Positions 36,640 to 50,200 of a DNA stretch of 64,000 nt are shown here, piece by piece (position 1 is the first letter of the stretch; each line of letters begins with the position of its first letter). Location: contig BSBM01000179.1 in assembly GCA_027924585.1 (NCBI GenBank), forward strand, positions 13,860,501 to 13,924,500, in the 5' to 3' direction. Position numbers and translations under genes: made by a program. The DNA comes from Larix kaempferi (lineage: Eukaryota > Streptophyta > Pinopsida > Pinales > Pinaceae). The notes under the pieces are model-generated. The model made no database searches. It worked only from the letters and a program-made list of their open reading frames with translations, and had not been told where the DNA came from.

Positions 36640-38382
36640 GTTGGTCCTACCAACGTTTACCCAAGTAAACACAGTTGGGTCTATCTGGTACCATGGGCAA
36701 TGAATGGGATGGATATATCAGGTCGTTTTATCAATCAAACTTACGATTATCAGACTCTGCTGACAGATTGGCTTGGTCATGGAATGTGTCCTGTGGCAAT
36801 GTATCTGCAAAATTGGCATATGAAGCGTTGTGGGCTGAATCCCATTCTATTCTTCGTTGGTAGGAAAAATCTATTTGGAAATTGGTCATTCCTCTCAAGA
36901 TAAAGTGTTTTATCTGGTTGGCATTGTCTAATAGATTACTCACATGGGACAATCTTTGTCGTCGAGGCTATAATGGTCTAGGATGGTGCCCCCTTTGCTG
37001 CTCACGGGAGGAGTCTGTTGATCACCTATTTTCGTCCCGTTCATTCATTAAGGAGCTATGGGATCATATTGCATATAAAGCGGGTGTAAAATTCCAATGG
37101 GGATTCCATACTCTTGAGGAATGTTTGGAGGCTTGGTCTCGTCTTTCTACGGGTTGTGTTGAGCTACCATACTTTATGATCTGGGAGGTATGGCATGCTC
37201 GCAATGCTTGTATTTTTGAAAACATAACTCCTCACCTTGATGCCATTTGCTATAGAACCTTAGCTGCACATAAGGAATATATAGCTACTTGTGTTGCTGG
37301 TGTGGGTAGGAAGGATCGGAATCTGAAATATCGATTGGCTCCTCCAATCCTGGTATATCCTTGTGGGTTCTTTGATGGGGCGGCTGTGAGTCGCTTTGGA
37401 CTGGATGGGGCAAGCGCAACTATACACATTTCCAACAATATCTCTATACACATTTGGTTAAATCTGGGTAATGGATCAAATACTAGGTGCGAGATTTGTG
37501 TTCTTTGGCTTTTACTATTATGGGCTCGCCTCAGAAAGATCTCTTCTTTGGTTATTTTTGGTGACTCATTAGCAGTTATCTCTTGGGCTCGGGGCACTTT
37601 TGCCCTCAATGTTCTTCTGCTTTCTCATTGGTTGGAAGAGGCCAGAAAGCTTATTCTTGAATTTGAGCACATTCACTTTGATCATATCTATAGAGAGGTT
37701 AATTTGGAGGCGGATATGCTCTCTAAGTGGGCTCTTCACTCTCAGGAGGGGGTCATCATGTGGCAGGAACGGAGGGATGATATACTATTTTCACATGGTT
37801 CTTATCAGTTACATTGGACTAGATGATATATGTTCACTCACCTTTGTTTTTCCTTCCATGATTTATGCGGCATTATTATCTTATATGACTTTAGCTTCTG
37901 TTGTGCAGATACTTAAAAAACTCTACGTCCAACCACTTGTTGGGCTCTTCTACATACTCTTATATTTTTTTGCGGACTATATAACAGCCTCGTACAGATG
38001 CTGCTCGACATATACAGATGGGGTGTAATCTCTGCATTACACTTCGCTTCGGGATGATGGTTTTTGTGGTTGCTTTGCATCATCATTTCAGCTGATGTCT
38101 TTTGTGTTAATCTATATTTTAGGCCTATTATTGGATCGGTTTATTATGTATGATGTGGCAGTTGGCCACGGTTATGGTTACTGGATACTTTTATGTATTG
38201 TCATATTGGGACATGTGGTACTTATTATTGGTATTTTCTGAGCTAGCTTGGCTGGCATTTGATATTGTTGTGACTGGTATACATCTGAGAGGGTGTCATG
38301 ACTTTGTTTAGGACTCACAGTTGGACTTATTTACTATTTCGTATATTAATAGTAAGTTGAATTTTTCTCTGAAAAAAAAAGT
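36640..38382 (+). mobile_element. 5'-truncated L1-type LINE (3' end)
   Basis: Only the 3' end of ORF2 and the 3' UTR are present. The ORF2 part (zinc-binding zf-RVT region then RNase H) reads to 37826, a UTR of about 540 bp follows, and the insertion ends in an A-run at 38371-38380. Endonuclease and reverse transcriptase are missing, as expected for 5' truncation during target-primed insertion. I could not find clear target duplications. Confidence 0.8.
36675..37826 (+). pseudogene. LINE ORF2 C-terminus: zf-RVT and RNase H domains
   Basis: After a TAG at about 36861 (the position of a Trp in related elements) the frame stays open from 36882 to 37826. It contains LKIKCFIWLALSNRLLTWDN, the Cys/His cluster WCPLCC...ESVDHLF of the zf-RVT module, and an RNase H domain with all four acidic positions: GFFDGAA, the Glu of TRCEICVLW, FGDS and the Asp of EADMLSKWAL. 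Plant L1-like LINEs typically carry this C-terminal RNase H. Confidence 0.85.
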
Positions 38383-39395
38383 AACCTGCGACACTATGAA
38401 TGCTCTTCTTTCGATTTTATAATGTAGATATAGGTTTAACTTTGTTTATCGCAATAGAATAAAATGATAAACAACTTATATCAAATAATAACTTTGTATT
38501 AAAACGAATTCTCTAAATCTTGTTTACATAAATTTATATAATTTAAATCCCTCCTTTGTATATAATATTTAGGGATGTTTTCTATGCAAATTTATAATCT
38601 TATAGATGTAGTATATATTTGATTTGTCCATTAATTTTGTTTTATGCGAGTTGTCGCAATAATAATTTCTAGTCATTTGTTATTCTTAATAATTTTGTTT
38701 TATCCTATCTATGTATATATATAGCCTATATATACAAATACATATCCTTTATAAACTTCTTTAAAAGTAGCACAATTATTTATGAATATCTATCTAATAA
38801 TTTTCATATATATATATATATAAGGCACTTATATAAATATAATATCTACATAGTTTTCACGACTACTTATATATGTATATAATATACATTAAATAGTTGT
38901 CATCACAACATATTGATCTTTCACATAATATAATATCCACAAATACTTTTATTTATATATATAAATATATATATAACGTCTACCTAGTCGTTTATTTATG
39001 TTTGACTTTACTTAGGTGGGTTCTTTAAGAATTTTTAAGGAAGCATCACTAGTTTTCTCACCCTCAAATGTCTATGACTTAATATAAAATTCTCACCACT
39101 TCCTAGTCATCTCAACTTCCTCCTTGGGAAGATTTAGTTACTTATTGTTTAGTCGCAATGCCGCTCTAAATCCCCTAAGATTTAGAATAACACTGATTAT
39201 CATCACACTAATTTCAAGGTCCACTGGTGGGGCCTTGGCCTTGAGCTCCTCACCAAGGCCATTTACATAATTAAAATTACTTTTATAAAAATAACAATAA
39301 TAATAAGGGTCAAATTTGAGGGATGTTACAGACATGTTGGTGATAGTGGTATTTGACATATGTAGAACAAAAGTATGCATTTTAACAGTAGAAAA
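38383..39395. other. AT-rich spacer with TA microsatellites
   Basis: Runs of TATATATA occur at about 38807-38822 and 38955-38975. No gene was recognised. Confidence 0.5.
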
Positions 39396-42300
39396 AGACA
39401 AATTTTATGTTCATCAATGCCATCTCATTCCACATTCAATCATAATGTCAATGCTACAGAGCATGGTATTGATGGACAAACATCAAATAGAAATAACATG
39501 AATACCCAGAAATAACATGGTCGACATTTTCAAGAAAATGACTCCTTTCCATCAAAAGTTTCGTGAGAAAATTGATAAACTTTCAATAGTACAAATGTGT
39601 AATGTATGTCATGAATCATACCCTGGAATACATGTTTTTAGAGCAGTTGAGGGTCCTATTTGTATGAGCTACAGAAAAGAGCGTGGCCCCCATCGTTTTT
39701 TGCAATGCAAAAACATGGATCCTGGTGAAAAACCTCGAGTTCTATCAATGTTAACGCAAGTAGAAGAAATGTTGATTGCACGAGTTAATACAATACTACA
39801 GGTGAGATGTGCTCGTGGGGGTGAATATAAATACAGTGGTCATACAATCAACTTTCCACAAGATATCAACTCAATTGTCAAAACTCTTCCTCATCGGATA
39901 GAGGATATAGATATATTAATTGTTAAGAGAGAATGACCTCAGTCCAAACACTATGATTGCATTGTTAGTAGATCTCGTGTCATGAATGCATTGCACTACA
40001 AAATTCAAATGGAAAAATATTATCGAGATGTAGAAATTGATTTAGAATCAGTTGTATGTATTCTAGACAAGCCAACATATGTGTCTGATAGATTGCATTA
40101 TATCAACTCTGACATATTAGATTTAAATGGAAATGATGTTGACATTGATGTATTCAGAAATCATCAACTAGAAAGTCATCCTTCCTCTTTTACAGCTAGA
40201 ATTCCAAATGCACAACGAGAAATGGAGGAGATACAAATTTTTGTTCAAAATGAATCGTCTCTATCAAATTTGGAAACGGAGTGGCCAAAAGTAGGATTGT
40301 CACCAATACATGAATAAAACAATGAAGGTTTGTTTGACATGGAATTTCTGACATTGTTTCCTACATGTGTTTCTTATTGGTTGCAACCATGCTTGAAGAC
40401 TATTCGGCTACATGAATATGCATTGCACCTACTAAAGCATTATGCTCAAATGTTTGGAAAACATCCACGTTTCAGGTATTTTATACTGAACATGATCATG
40501 AGACACCGAAGCCAAGGAACAATTGTTGTATTTGTGAAAAAAATATTACGGATGGCATACCTACAACAATTGAATATCTACGTAAAGAACTAAATGACTC
40601 CACAGACACCAAATTAGCCGAACGACAAATTCATTTTAGCGCACGCCTTCGAGGAACAAAAGCATATTGGAATTTATGTCTTAGTGAGCTCACTAACATG
40701 ATAGGCCAACTTGGTTTCTCCCCTTTGTTCTTCACTTTAAGTGCAGTTGATAGAAAGTGGCCAGACCTTCACCAAGTTATGCCCAACTCTACACCCCTTT
40801 CTGCACAAAACAAAAATCGATGGAGGGTTGATAATGTTATTAAATATGCACATAGTGTTGCTGCATATATGCATCAATGATTCAATATATTTCGTGAAGA
40901 AATCATTGTAAAATACCTCCATGCAAAGGACTACTGGTATAGGTATGTTATGCTATTATTCTATTTTCCGATAGGCATTCCTAAATTTTCCTTCAATATT
41001 CATTGTACACTTATGTCTTTATCCAATGATTATTTTTGTAGGTATGAATGGAAACATAGAGGATCAACACATATACATGGGTTCCTATGGTTGGAATATG
41101 CACCAAACATGGAAGAATTGGATTGGAAAGATAAGAAAAGAGTTGATGCTGCAAGAAAATACTTTGACAACTACGTAACATCCTAGAATCCTTGTGATGC
41201 CCACCACAGTAATATATCTATTCATCGGTCTTTGGAGGAAGATCCTTGCTTATTGTAAAGCGCTAAAATATTCAACGCTAATCCCGTTGATTATTATGAG
41301 CAAATAGAAAATCATGTTCAATGACACACGAAGTGAAGTGTTCATTCATGTTTACAAAAGAAAGGTTCCTCTTACACATGTCAGTACAATGCACCATGGG
41401 AGCTTCAAGATGAATCAAAATTATGTATCAACAATAAAAGACAAAAGAAATATGAATGTGCACGCAATGATGACAAGCTAAATGTTCATAATGTCACACT
41501 TCTTTCAATGTGCAGTGTTAATGTTGATTTCCAGCCAGTTATGTCACGTCACACAGTATTTAAGTACATCCCAAAATATGCTTTGAAAGATGAACGAAGA
41601 TCAGAATGATATCAAGACATATTAACAAGAATCTCCAATGCCGTGGGTGTTGAAGATCCCTCTATATGTGCATATAAAAAGTTTCTTGTTGAAAAAATTG
41701 TGGACAGAGACATAGGAGTGTAAGAAACATGCCATATGTTGCTCAAGATCCCACTTGTTATTTGTAGTCATGACTTTGTTTCATTCAATGTTCGAAGGAA
41801 AATATTCGAGAGAGTATCTTCAAATTCAAACAATGACAAATTCCCCAAAAATTCTGGGTTCCTTGAACTATATCAAAATAGAACTCCATTCCTTGAACAT
41901 TTCTCTCTCATTGACACTGCTCAATCCTAGTCTTTCTACTCACGCCGTAAGAAAGAACCTTGGAATCCCAGAGACAAATCCTCAATAGTTCGAGTGTGGC
42001 CATGATTTTGCGAAGTTCCTGATGAGAACTCAGACAGTTTTGAATCATTTCACCTCAGTGAATTACTCTTATATAACCCGTTCAAGAACATTCACACTGA
42101 CATAGGAATCACTAAATAAATAATCATTCAGAACTGGAGGAACTTCACCGACCAAGCTTGGCATGTCAACAGAACTCCGGTAGAAATTATTAATGATGAT
42201 GATGATGCCATACTCCAAGACGAAATCAATAATGACAATGACATGGATGAATGGGAAATTTTATCTCGCCTTGTTCCACCTAATACTGTTCAGGTGTCAA

Positions 42301-43763
42301 GTATTGAAACTCTTGGTTGTAGAGACATTGACTTGAGTCATGTATGGAGTAAAACCTCAAGCTTGGACAATAACTTAGAAGATGCAACAAATTTCATAAA
42401 AAATGCACATTCAGCTGGAGATGTACTAGATGTTTCCCATCCTACATTGGATTCTCCAACTTCATTTTCCAAGAAGCAACGTCTTTCTTTGAACACTATT
42501 CTTGAACACTTTAAACAAGGACCAAGTGTGGGACCACTGAAAATGATCATTCAAGGTACTGCAAGAACTAGAAAGTCTTACCTTATACCATGTATTTCAC
42601 ATGCATTTTCAATGCATTCAACAAATGGAAAAGGACCTTTGTTATTACTAGCACCCACTGGAGCAACTTTCTTCAATATACGAGCTAAAACAATCCACTC
42701 AGCTCTTAGAATTCCTATTAAAGGCTTTAAACCTTTGAATGGTCAAGCACTTTCAATTTTCCAAGAAGAGATGTGATCTATTAAGTACATTTTAATTGAT
42801 GAAATGAGCTTTATAGGGCCAAGGTTATTCATTCAAATTGATAAATGCTTGCGTGAAGCATTTCCAGAGAATAAATAAGATCCATTCGGTGGAAGATCAC
42901 TGATTCTCGTTGGAGACCTCGACCAATTTCCCCCTGTTAGAGATAAACCATTGTATGTAGGTAACACAGTTTGAAAGGTTTTGTGGAAATATTTCAAAAA
43001 GGTTGTTACATTAGACAAAAAATTTCCTCAACAAGGGAGAAATCCAAAGCAATCCAGTTTTAGAAGGTTGTTAAAAAACATTAGAAATGCATAAGAAAAC
43101 TTGGATGTTTGGAATCTGTTGATGTCAAGAACAAATGCATCTATGGATAGTTTTGAAAGTAAGTCTTTCAATGCAAAGATACATTTATTTCCAACAAATT
43201 CCTCAATGAATTACCATAATAAATCCATGCTCAAATCACTTAAAACTCTTGTAGCACGATACATCTCTGAACATACAAATAGTAATTATTTCAACGATGC
43301 AAATGATGAGCAACATCAACATGAAGTCGTCCTATGTTCTAGTGAACGTGTCATGTTGACATGCAACCTATGGGTGGAAGCAGGGTTAGTAAATGCAGCA
43401 CTTGGGACAATTCAAAACATCTTTTATGTTGAAGGATCTAAACCACCACAACTCCCAATGTACACTACAGTCTCGTTTGATAATTACATTGGTGTTCCAT
43501 GTGACATCGGATATACAAATATTGTACCAATAACACCTATTAGTAGAGGAAATCACAAACAAATTCCATTGTGTATGGCTTGGGCTCTCACCATACACAA
43601 ATCACAAGGTTTAACATTTACAACAATATCAAGAGTCAAAACTATCAACGGCTTAAGAATATCGCCACCATTTACTTATGAGAGTTACGCAAAGATGGCT
43701 CAAGCTGAATATGTTACCATCATGAAAAAGGAAGAACGACGCCTACATGCCATTTCTATATGA
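39396..43763 (+). pseudogene. Helitron Rep/helicase relic
   Basis: Domains in order. 39517-39936: DUF6570-like region (MDPGEKPRVLSMLTQVEEML, GHTINFPQDI). 40330-40900: Helitron_like_N region (LHEYALHLL, FRYFILNMIMRHRSQGT, LFFTLSA). A probable intron 40943-41041 joins WY to RYEW. Rep HUH motif GSTHIHGF at about 41064-41085, with the two-Tyr motif VFKYIPKYALK at about 41555-41590. PIF1-type helicase 42243-43763: a Walker A region altered to GTARTRKSYL, Walker B LIDEMSFIG, GDLDQFPPV, and near the end ALTIHKSQGLTF. In-frame stops lie near 39934, 40878, 41184, 41608, 41721, 41926, 42774, 42878, 42973 and 43092. The two Gly-to-Arg changes in Walker A would disable ATP binding even without the stops. 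Element ends (5' TC, 3' CTRR with hairpin) were not located. Confidence 0.88.
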
Positions 43764-45305
43764 CCATCGTCATTATTATTCAAAGAGGTGAGATGATTAT
43801 TGTGCACCAAAAATTTCATCTATTTTGATGTTTCATTACGATTCTAATTTCAGTTAACTTTGTTGTAGTTTTATTGTGTTGAACAGTTCTGGACTTGAGG
43901 ACACCAATATATATGAAAAAGACCTTGGGTCTATCTATATTCATATAAGGTTAGTTCATTTGATTTTCTTTACTTAAAATACTTAAGTACATTCAACTAA
44001 AGTCATATTTTGAATCCTCTATTTTGATTTCCAGGTTTAATCAATGACGATCTCCTCCATGCATGCCATGAAGGAAGATTGTTGAATGCACATTTTTTGA
44101 AATTGTTGTTCACGCAATGATGATTAAAAATGTTTGTTACATACAACTGACATTACAGGAAAAAAACAATATTTGGAATCCTACTTTATATGTTTCACAA
44201 GTTTGATTGAAACATTATCCGTTTTCACGATATTTTTGTATATATCTGGAGATTAAAGCTCTCAAAACATGCGCACTTATTAATTTTTGCAATGTCTTAT
44301 TATGTTTTCACTATGACACGTAATACAATGAATTAATGATTACAATATTAAATTCATAAACCAATTGCATTACGATTTGTATCGACTATAACTCACAACA
44401 ACTAAAAGAACATAGCGGTAGTTTTATTTCTATCAATTGAATGTGCATAGAACAAGCAAACAACCCTAATACCACAATACCATATTCTATCCTAATCTAT
44501 TCTATTTTTTTTTTCTTGGAATCATATTCAAAATAATAGATCCACACCCAAAATGTGACCTCAAATCAATACCAGTATTAAATAATGACATCATTTAACA
44601 ACAATACATTTATGCCATGTTCCATTGTTAAAATAAATAGCAAAGTACAACATTATCCTTCATGAATGTCACATTGTGACAAACTTTTTCATGGATCCCA
44701 TTTCAATTATCACATTGATACACAGTACAACAATTTAATCACTACAACATTGATTTCATGTACCAATTATATAACGATTTGTGATGAGTGTTACCCATAT
44801 TAATTAAAATTGTATTATCAAACTTTTTTTTTTCGTATTATCAATTACTGTGATATATTTGACACAATAATGTTAGTTATTAACATGATATATTTGACAC
44901 ATTAATGCTAATTATTACAATTAATAATAAATGAATAATTAACATTATTCATATATTCTATGTTAATAAATTGATAATGTTTCGTTATTATAATATAATT
45001 AATAAGTACATAAATAACAAATAATTATTTTAATATTATATCAATTATCAATATTATTAACTAAATAACAATCTCAACAATATTATTAATTTTTAATTAA
45101 TTAATATATACGTTAATGAATTATTAATTAATATTATCATTAACTAAATAACATTATTTGGAGATATTCATTGATATTATGATTAACTATTTTGTCTAAA
45201 TACTTATTATAAAATAATAGTAGTTTTTAATTAATAATGTCAATTTATTTATTAAATTCATAGTATTTAATATTATAATATAAGTAATAACTATCTACAG
45301 CTCGC
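43764..45305. other. very AT-rich stretch left of the large DNA transposon
   Basis: No coding content. It includes whatever 3' end the Helitron had, and 44800-45300 is nearly pure A/T. The sequence immediately before 45310 (GCAGGC) supplies the candidate target duplication of the next element. Confidence 0.5.
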
Positions 45306-45309
45306 AGGC

Positions 45310-45358
45310 GGGTGAAAAAATGAAGATGGGTGTCTATTTTGGGGGGTCTCGTGAGAAA
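45310..45358 (+). repeat. left terminal inverted repeat of element A
   Basis: It begins GGGTGAAAAAATGAAGATGG and ends near GTGAGAAAA. It aligns with the inverted right end at 56992-57031, with an expanded middle segment. Confidence 0.65.
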
Positions 45359-46138
45359 ATAATTCTGTTTTTTTCATGTCTTCCAACTTCGGGCGAACAA
45401 AAGTGATATTTTTATTTAAAATTTCACTTTGCCGTAAAAAGAAAACTTTTGTAGAATTATGTTAGCTTTCTACTCATAATTTTTTCAATTTTTTTTATTA
45501 AGATTTGATATGTCGATCTCGCAAATGTTTGACAGTGTGTTCTTATAAAATGAAAAGACTACAAAAGAGTTATGATTTGTTGCACCACTAAAATCGTTGT
45601 TAGACTTGTGTTTTGCAAAAACTGAAAATGCTACGACAATCTACACACAATGTACTAACGCGTGACTATAAGTTTGCATCCAATGGACCTCTATACTAAT
45701 TATTATATTTTTTTAAAGTCGATCCATGGGGAAACTCAGTCGATTTTCAACAACCTTTTTGTTGCACCACTTTTCTCTCAACCCGCTATAAAATCAAAAA
45801 ATCTAAGACCACCCTTTTGAAGTAGACACGTCAATGAATCGACCCACATTTTCTTCGATTTTTTTGGTGTTGTATTTACAAAGTTATGGATTTTTCTTTT
45901 CGCTGTTTTTTTAAAGAGCTGAATCGTAACTCGACACATGTTACAAATATAAAACTTAAAAAATATCAGTTCTTATCTATATACAACAAAATTTATACCC
46001 TCGTAAAGTAGATTCAATAATGAATCTACTGGTATGAAGTCCGACATTCGTTTTGTTGTGTAAGAGGTGGTTTTCTCCTTCCGAAAATGGAGAAACCTGA
46101 AAATTTTGCAGAGATCTGAATCGGTCATGTTTCAGAGA
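45359..46138. other. left subterminal region of element A
   Basis: Non-coding. It contains several short phrases recurring in slightly different form (for example GTAGACACGTCAATGAATCGA at about 45822 and a related GTAGATTCAATAATGAATCTA at about 46008) and leads into the palindrome array. Confidence 0.5.
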
Positions 46139-46257
46139 TTATTCGGCCGAATTAATTATTCGGCCGAATAATTATTCGGCCGAATAATTATTCGGCCGAA
46201 TAACTGTTTTCCGTAACGGCGCCGTAACTTATAGCGAAGGTTATTCGGCCGAATAAC
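46139..46257. repeat. left palindrome array (TTATTCGGCCGAATAA, 5 copies)
   Basis: Four copies follow each other with a 16-bp period over 46139-46203 (the first is slightly altered) and a fifth lies at 46240-46257. Each unit is a perfect or near-perfect palindrome centred on CGGCCG. Subterminal repeats of this kind are typical binding sites for transposases; here that role is inferred. Confidence 0.9.
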
Positions 46258-46374
46258 TAAACGGAAAAAAATTTTCGTCGGCCGGAAAAAAAATAAAAAT
46301 AAAAATTTATACTCATATAAATAAACATAAAGTTAATTCATTATTTTCGCATGTTTGAACTTCGCATTTTTTTG

Positions 46375-47115
46375 TCAAACAAATTTCGGAAGGAGGATAT
46401 AATTTTTGCAAAAGGAGATTTTTACAAGGTATGTTTCTTCTTCTTCTCTACAAAAGGCACATTGAAGGAGTTTTTTTTTCTAAGGCATATTTACAAGAAG
46501 TTTTTCCAAACTATCTCTTTTCTTGTTGCATTTTTACAAAGAAGACATTTTTTGCAAAATGAGGTTTTTACAAGCTATGTTTCTTCTTCTTCTTTACAAA
46601 AGGCACATTGAAGGAGTTTTTTTTTCCAAGGCATATTTGCAAGGAGTTTTTCCAAACTATCTTTTTTCTTATTGCATTTTTACAAAGAAGACATTTTTTG
46701 CAAAAGGAGGTTTTTACAAACTATGTCTTCTTCTTTTTTACAAAAGGCACATTGAAGGAGTTTTTCCAACATATCTCTTTTTTATTGCATTTTTACAAAG
46801 AAGACATTTTTTGCAAAAGGAGGTTTTTACAAGGTATGTTTCTTCTTTTTTCCAAAGGCACATTGAAGAAATTTTTTTTCTAAGGCATATAAATGCAAGA
46901 AGTTTTTTCCAAATATTTATTTTCTTGTTGTATATTTGCAAAGAAAACATTTTTTTGAAAAAAAGATTTTTACAAAGTATGTTTCTTCTTCTTTTTTCCA
47001 AAACACATTGAAAGTGTTTTTTTTAAGGGATATTTGCAAGGAGTTTTTTCAAAATATTTCTTTTCTTAGACATGTTTGCAAGGAGGTTCTTTGCAAGGAT
47101 GTTTTTTTTTCAAAG
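46375..47115. repeat. about 145-bp minisatellite upstream of the transposase gene
   Basis: GGCACATTGAAGG landmarks are at 46456, 46602, 46746, 46857 and (diverged) 47002, giving units of about 145 bp with one shortened to 111 bp. The repeats are very T-rich on the plus strand and stay open in one frame (46523-47011, Phe/Leu/Lys-rich), but a protein of this composition is improbable. The block sits in the probable 5' leader or leader intron of the transposase gene. Confidence 0.85.
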
Positions 47116-47275
47116 TAGCTTTGCACTTTTTATTTAATTGAAAGAGGTTTTTTTCAAATAGTTGTTTTCAGTTCATGTTTTTATAAATTCCGTAAATGTT
47201 TTTAAATCTTAATTTATTTGTTTTTACTATAAAGTAACATGATTCTTTAATTTATCGTCTATAGATTAAACAACC

Positions 47276-50200
47276 ATGGGCAATAAGAGAAATCGTAAAA
47301 GAAAAGCTGATCGTAAACGTGATGATGATGATAATAGAGAGAAACAAAAACTCAGATATATTGCCAAAAAACAAAGGGTTGCTGAAACGGAAGAGAGAAC
47401 TATTGAAGATATAAATACAGATTTACATGACAATGTTGAAGAAATGGAAATTGAAAATAGAGTACAAGAAGAACAAATTGAAGTTGAAAAGAACATTGTA
47501 GAAGATGTAAATAGTGATTTACATGCTAATGTCGATGAAATCAATATTGAAGATCAAGTTCAAAATCCAGAAATTGAACCTGGTATGTATATATCATATA
47601 TTTTCCAAATTCATTTTTTTATAATGAATTTTATTTTTTGATATATGTTAAATTTAATTTAATTTGATGTATAGGTACTTTTACTATTGATGATGAAATG
47701 TTAGAAGACATTGATTGCGACAAATATGGAGAAAAACTACCAGTACATGTTGCACGATATCGTGCTACAAAATTTTATGATGAAGTTCTCAAAGATTACT
47801 CAATAGCAGGACAAGCACAAATTTTGAGATGTTTATTAGTGTCCAAGAAATTAGAAGGTGCTACATCGTTATTGGGTATTCACAAAGTAACAAAAGAGTC
47901 GAAATTGAAACAAAATGTGATGGAAAATATAGGCGATGCAATAAAAAAATTTGGAAAATCCAGGAAGAAAGATATCAGTGCTGCACGTAAAGCAATTCAT
48001 ACAGCAATTCTTTCAGCTAGTACTAAACAAAAGCGTTTGACAACAGAACTAGCAAAAGCAGTTGGAACATCAAGAAAAACATTATACAAACATAGCAAAT
48101 TCAGAATGCAAATAGATGAAAATAATGAACTTGCTTGTTGGACAATTATTTGTAGACAACCTTACAAAGATAGATTAGGAGCAGGGGTTAAAGATATTGT
48201 ACGAGAATATTGGTTGGAACATGCTCGAGTTTCACCAAATGCAAGAGATGTGATACGCAAAAGAATATCGCGAAATGTATATGAAAGCCAACCAAAACAT
48301 ATAATGGACATGACACAAGTACAATTGTTCAATAAATTCAAGGAAGATCATCGTGGAATTAATATATCAATCACTACATTTGTGCAACAAAAACCATGGT
48401 ATGTTCGACCTATAACTATACGTGATACATGTTGTTGCCGTTATCATGTGCAATTTCAGTTATATTATGACACGTTTCTTGAATTTGGTAAAATGTTTTG
48501 GACAAATTCACCACCTCCGCCGACGATACGTGAATTCATATCTCAAATTTTATGTGAGAGAAATCACGATGAAGTATTTTATTCAAAGAAATGTGTCAAT
48601 GGAAAACATTGTCATCATTGTGGAAATTTGGTGTTATTCCACAATAAATACCCTATCGATAATGATCAATCGTTGTCAAATGTAAATGTTGATTGGAAGA
48701 GATACGAATACATCAACTATACTACAAGTTCTAGTGATTCACGTTCCAAAAGAATTGATTTGCTAGAAGACAAGATATGCGTCACAGATTTTCTCAAAAA
48801 ATTTGAAAACGAAATTTATAAATACACCCAACATTCACATAGAGCACGATGGCAAGATCTTCAATTCAAACAGTCTCGTGAAATTTTTCCACCCGGAACA
48901 ATTTTGTCGGTGGTTGATTTTGCTGAAAACTATACATTTGCTGCACAAAACGAAATACAGAGTGAATACTATCACTCTGACCAAGTTTCGATATTTGTCC
49001 ATGTTGTATATAGACATTCTCAACAGGATATCGATGGCATTGAAAGCACATGTGACAATCGAGATGTGATTAAAGAATATCACTTCTATATCAGCGATGA
49101 TCGTACACACGACACACATTTTGTCCAACATTGTATAGAAAATATTTTCTATGACTCACTGAAAAAACGCGAAGTCAAATTCAAAGAGCATTGGATATGG
49201 TCTGATGGATGTGCGGGTCAATTTAAATCTTCACGATCATTTTTTTGGTTATGTCGACTTCATAAAGCGCTGAACATCAAACATCGCTGGAATTTCTTTG
49301 AAACTGGGCATGGAAAAGGTGAGCATGATGGTGCAGGAGCATGCGTGAAAAGAGCACTTCGAAGATGGCAAATGAACTATTCTTCAGCACGGTTTCATTC
49401 AGCTGCAGAGGTTGTCCAATGGTGTCAATTAAATCTAAGCCATGATTATAATCAACAATCAAAAGACGTGCGCAGGTATGTCCACTATTTTTTTAATTTA
49501 TATTATTTCTTAAAATTAAAAAAAATGTATATACTAACATTTAAGTACACATGTACACTATTTATTGTGTAGGTTTTTTTGGCTTGTTGGGGTCCAAGAT
49601 ATAAATAGATCAATACCATATGACGCTAGCACCATACATGGAACTAGAGATCTTCACTCTATTCAAACAAAATCATTTCACAACGTGTTTGCATTTGACA
49701 GTAGAAAGCAATCATGCTTTTGTCATATTTGCATTGAAAATGTCGAATCTACAGAAGTTTGTGAAAACATAACAAACAACTACGTAAAAGCTTGGAGACA
49801 CACAGAGATTAATCCAAAAGGAAAAATGCCACTGGCAAGTGTTGAAGAATTAGAATCAGAAGAAATAGCAATATCGTCTGATGGCGATAGAATTTCAGAT
49901 CTCGTAAGAGAAGGTAATAAACTTGTTTTTGACTTTTTAATCAATTGTTCATTCTAATCCTTCGCCATAAGTGGTCAATTCAATTCATTTAAATACGCTA
50001 ACACCAATCATAACTTGCACAGGAGATGTTTTCGCTGTGATTGCACCTATAGACAACAACGAAAATGTCAAATATTATTTGATGCGATGCACCGAAGGAA
50101 AAATGAAATTATTGGAGGACTACAACGACAACGGATTTACATACGAAAGAGGATCCATCATTTTAAAAGGCTACTTTTTTCAGCAGACGCATATGACTAA

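Noticed and set aside
45306-45309. Firm assignment of element A to Sola from its 4-bp duplication
   Set aside because: AGGC is neither palindromic nor AT-rich as I recall for Sola targets, and a 4-bp match can arise by chance. Kept only as a hypothesis.
46523-47011. 162-codon open frame upstream of the transposase
   Set aside because: It is produced by the 145-bp minisatellite. The composition (Phe, Leu, Lys, Cys repeats) and overlap with similar frames in other phases argue against a real protein.
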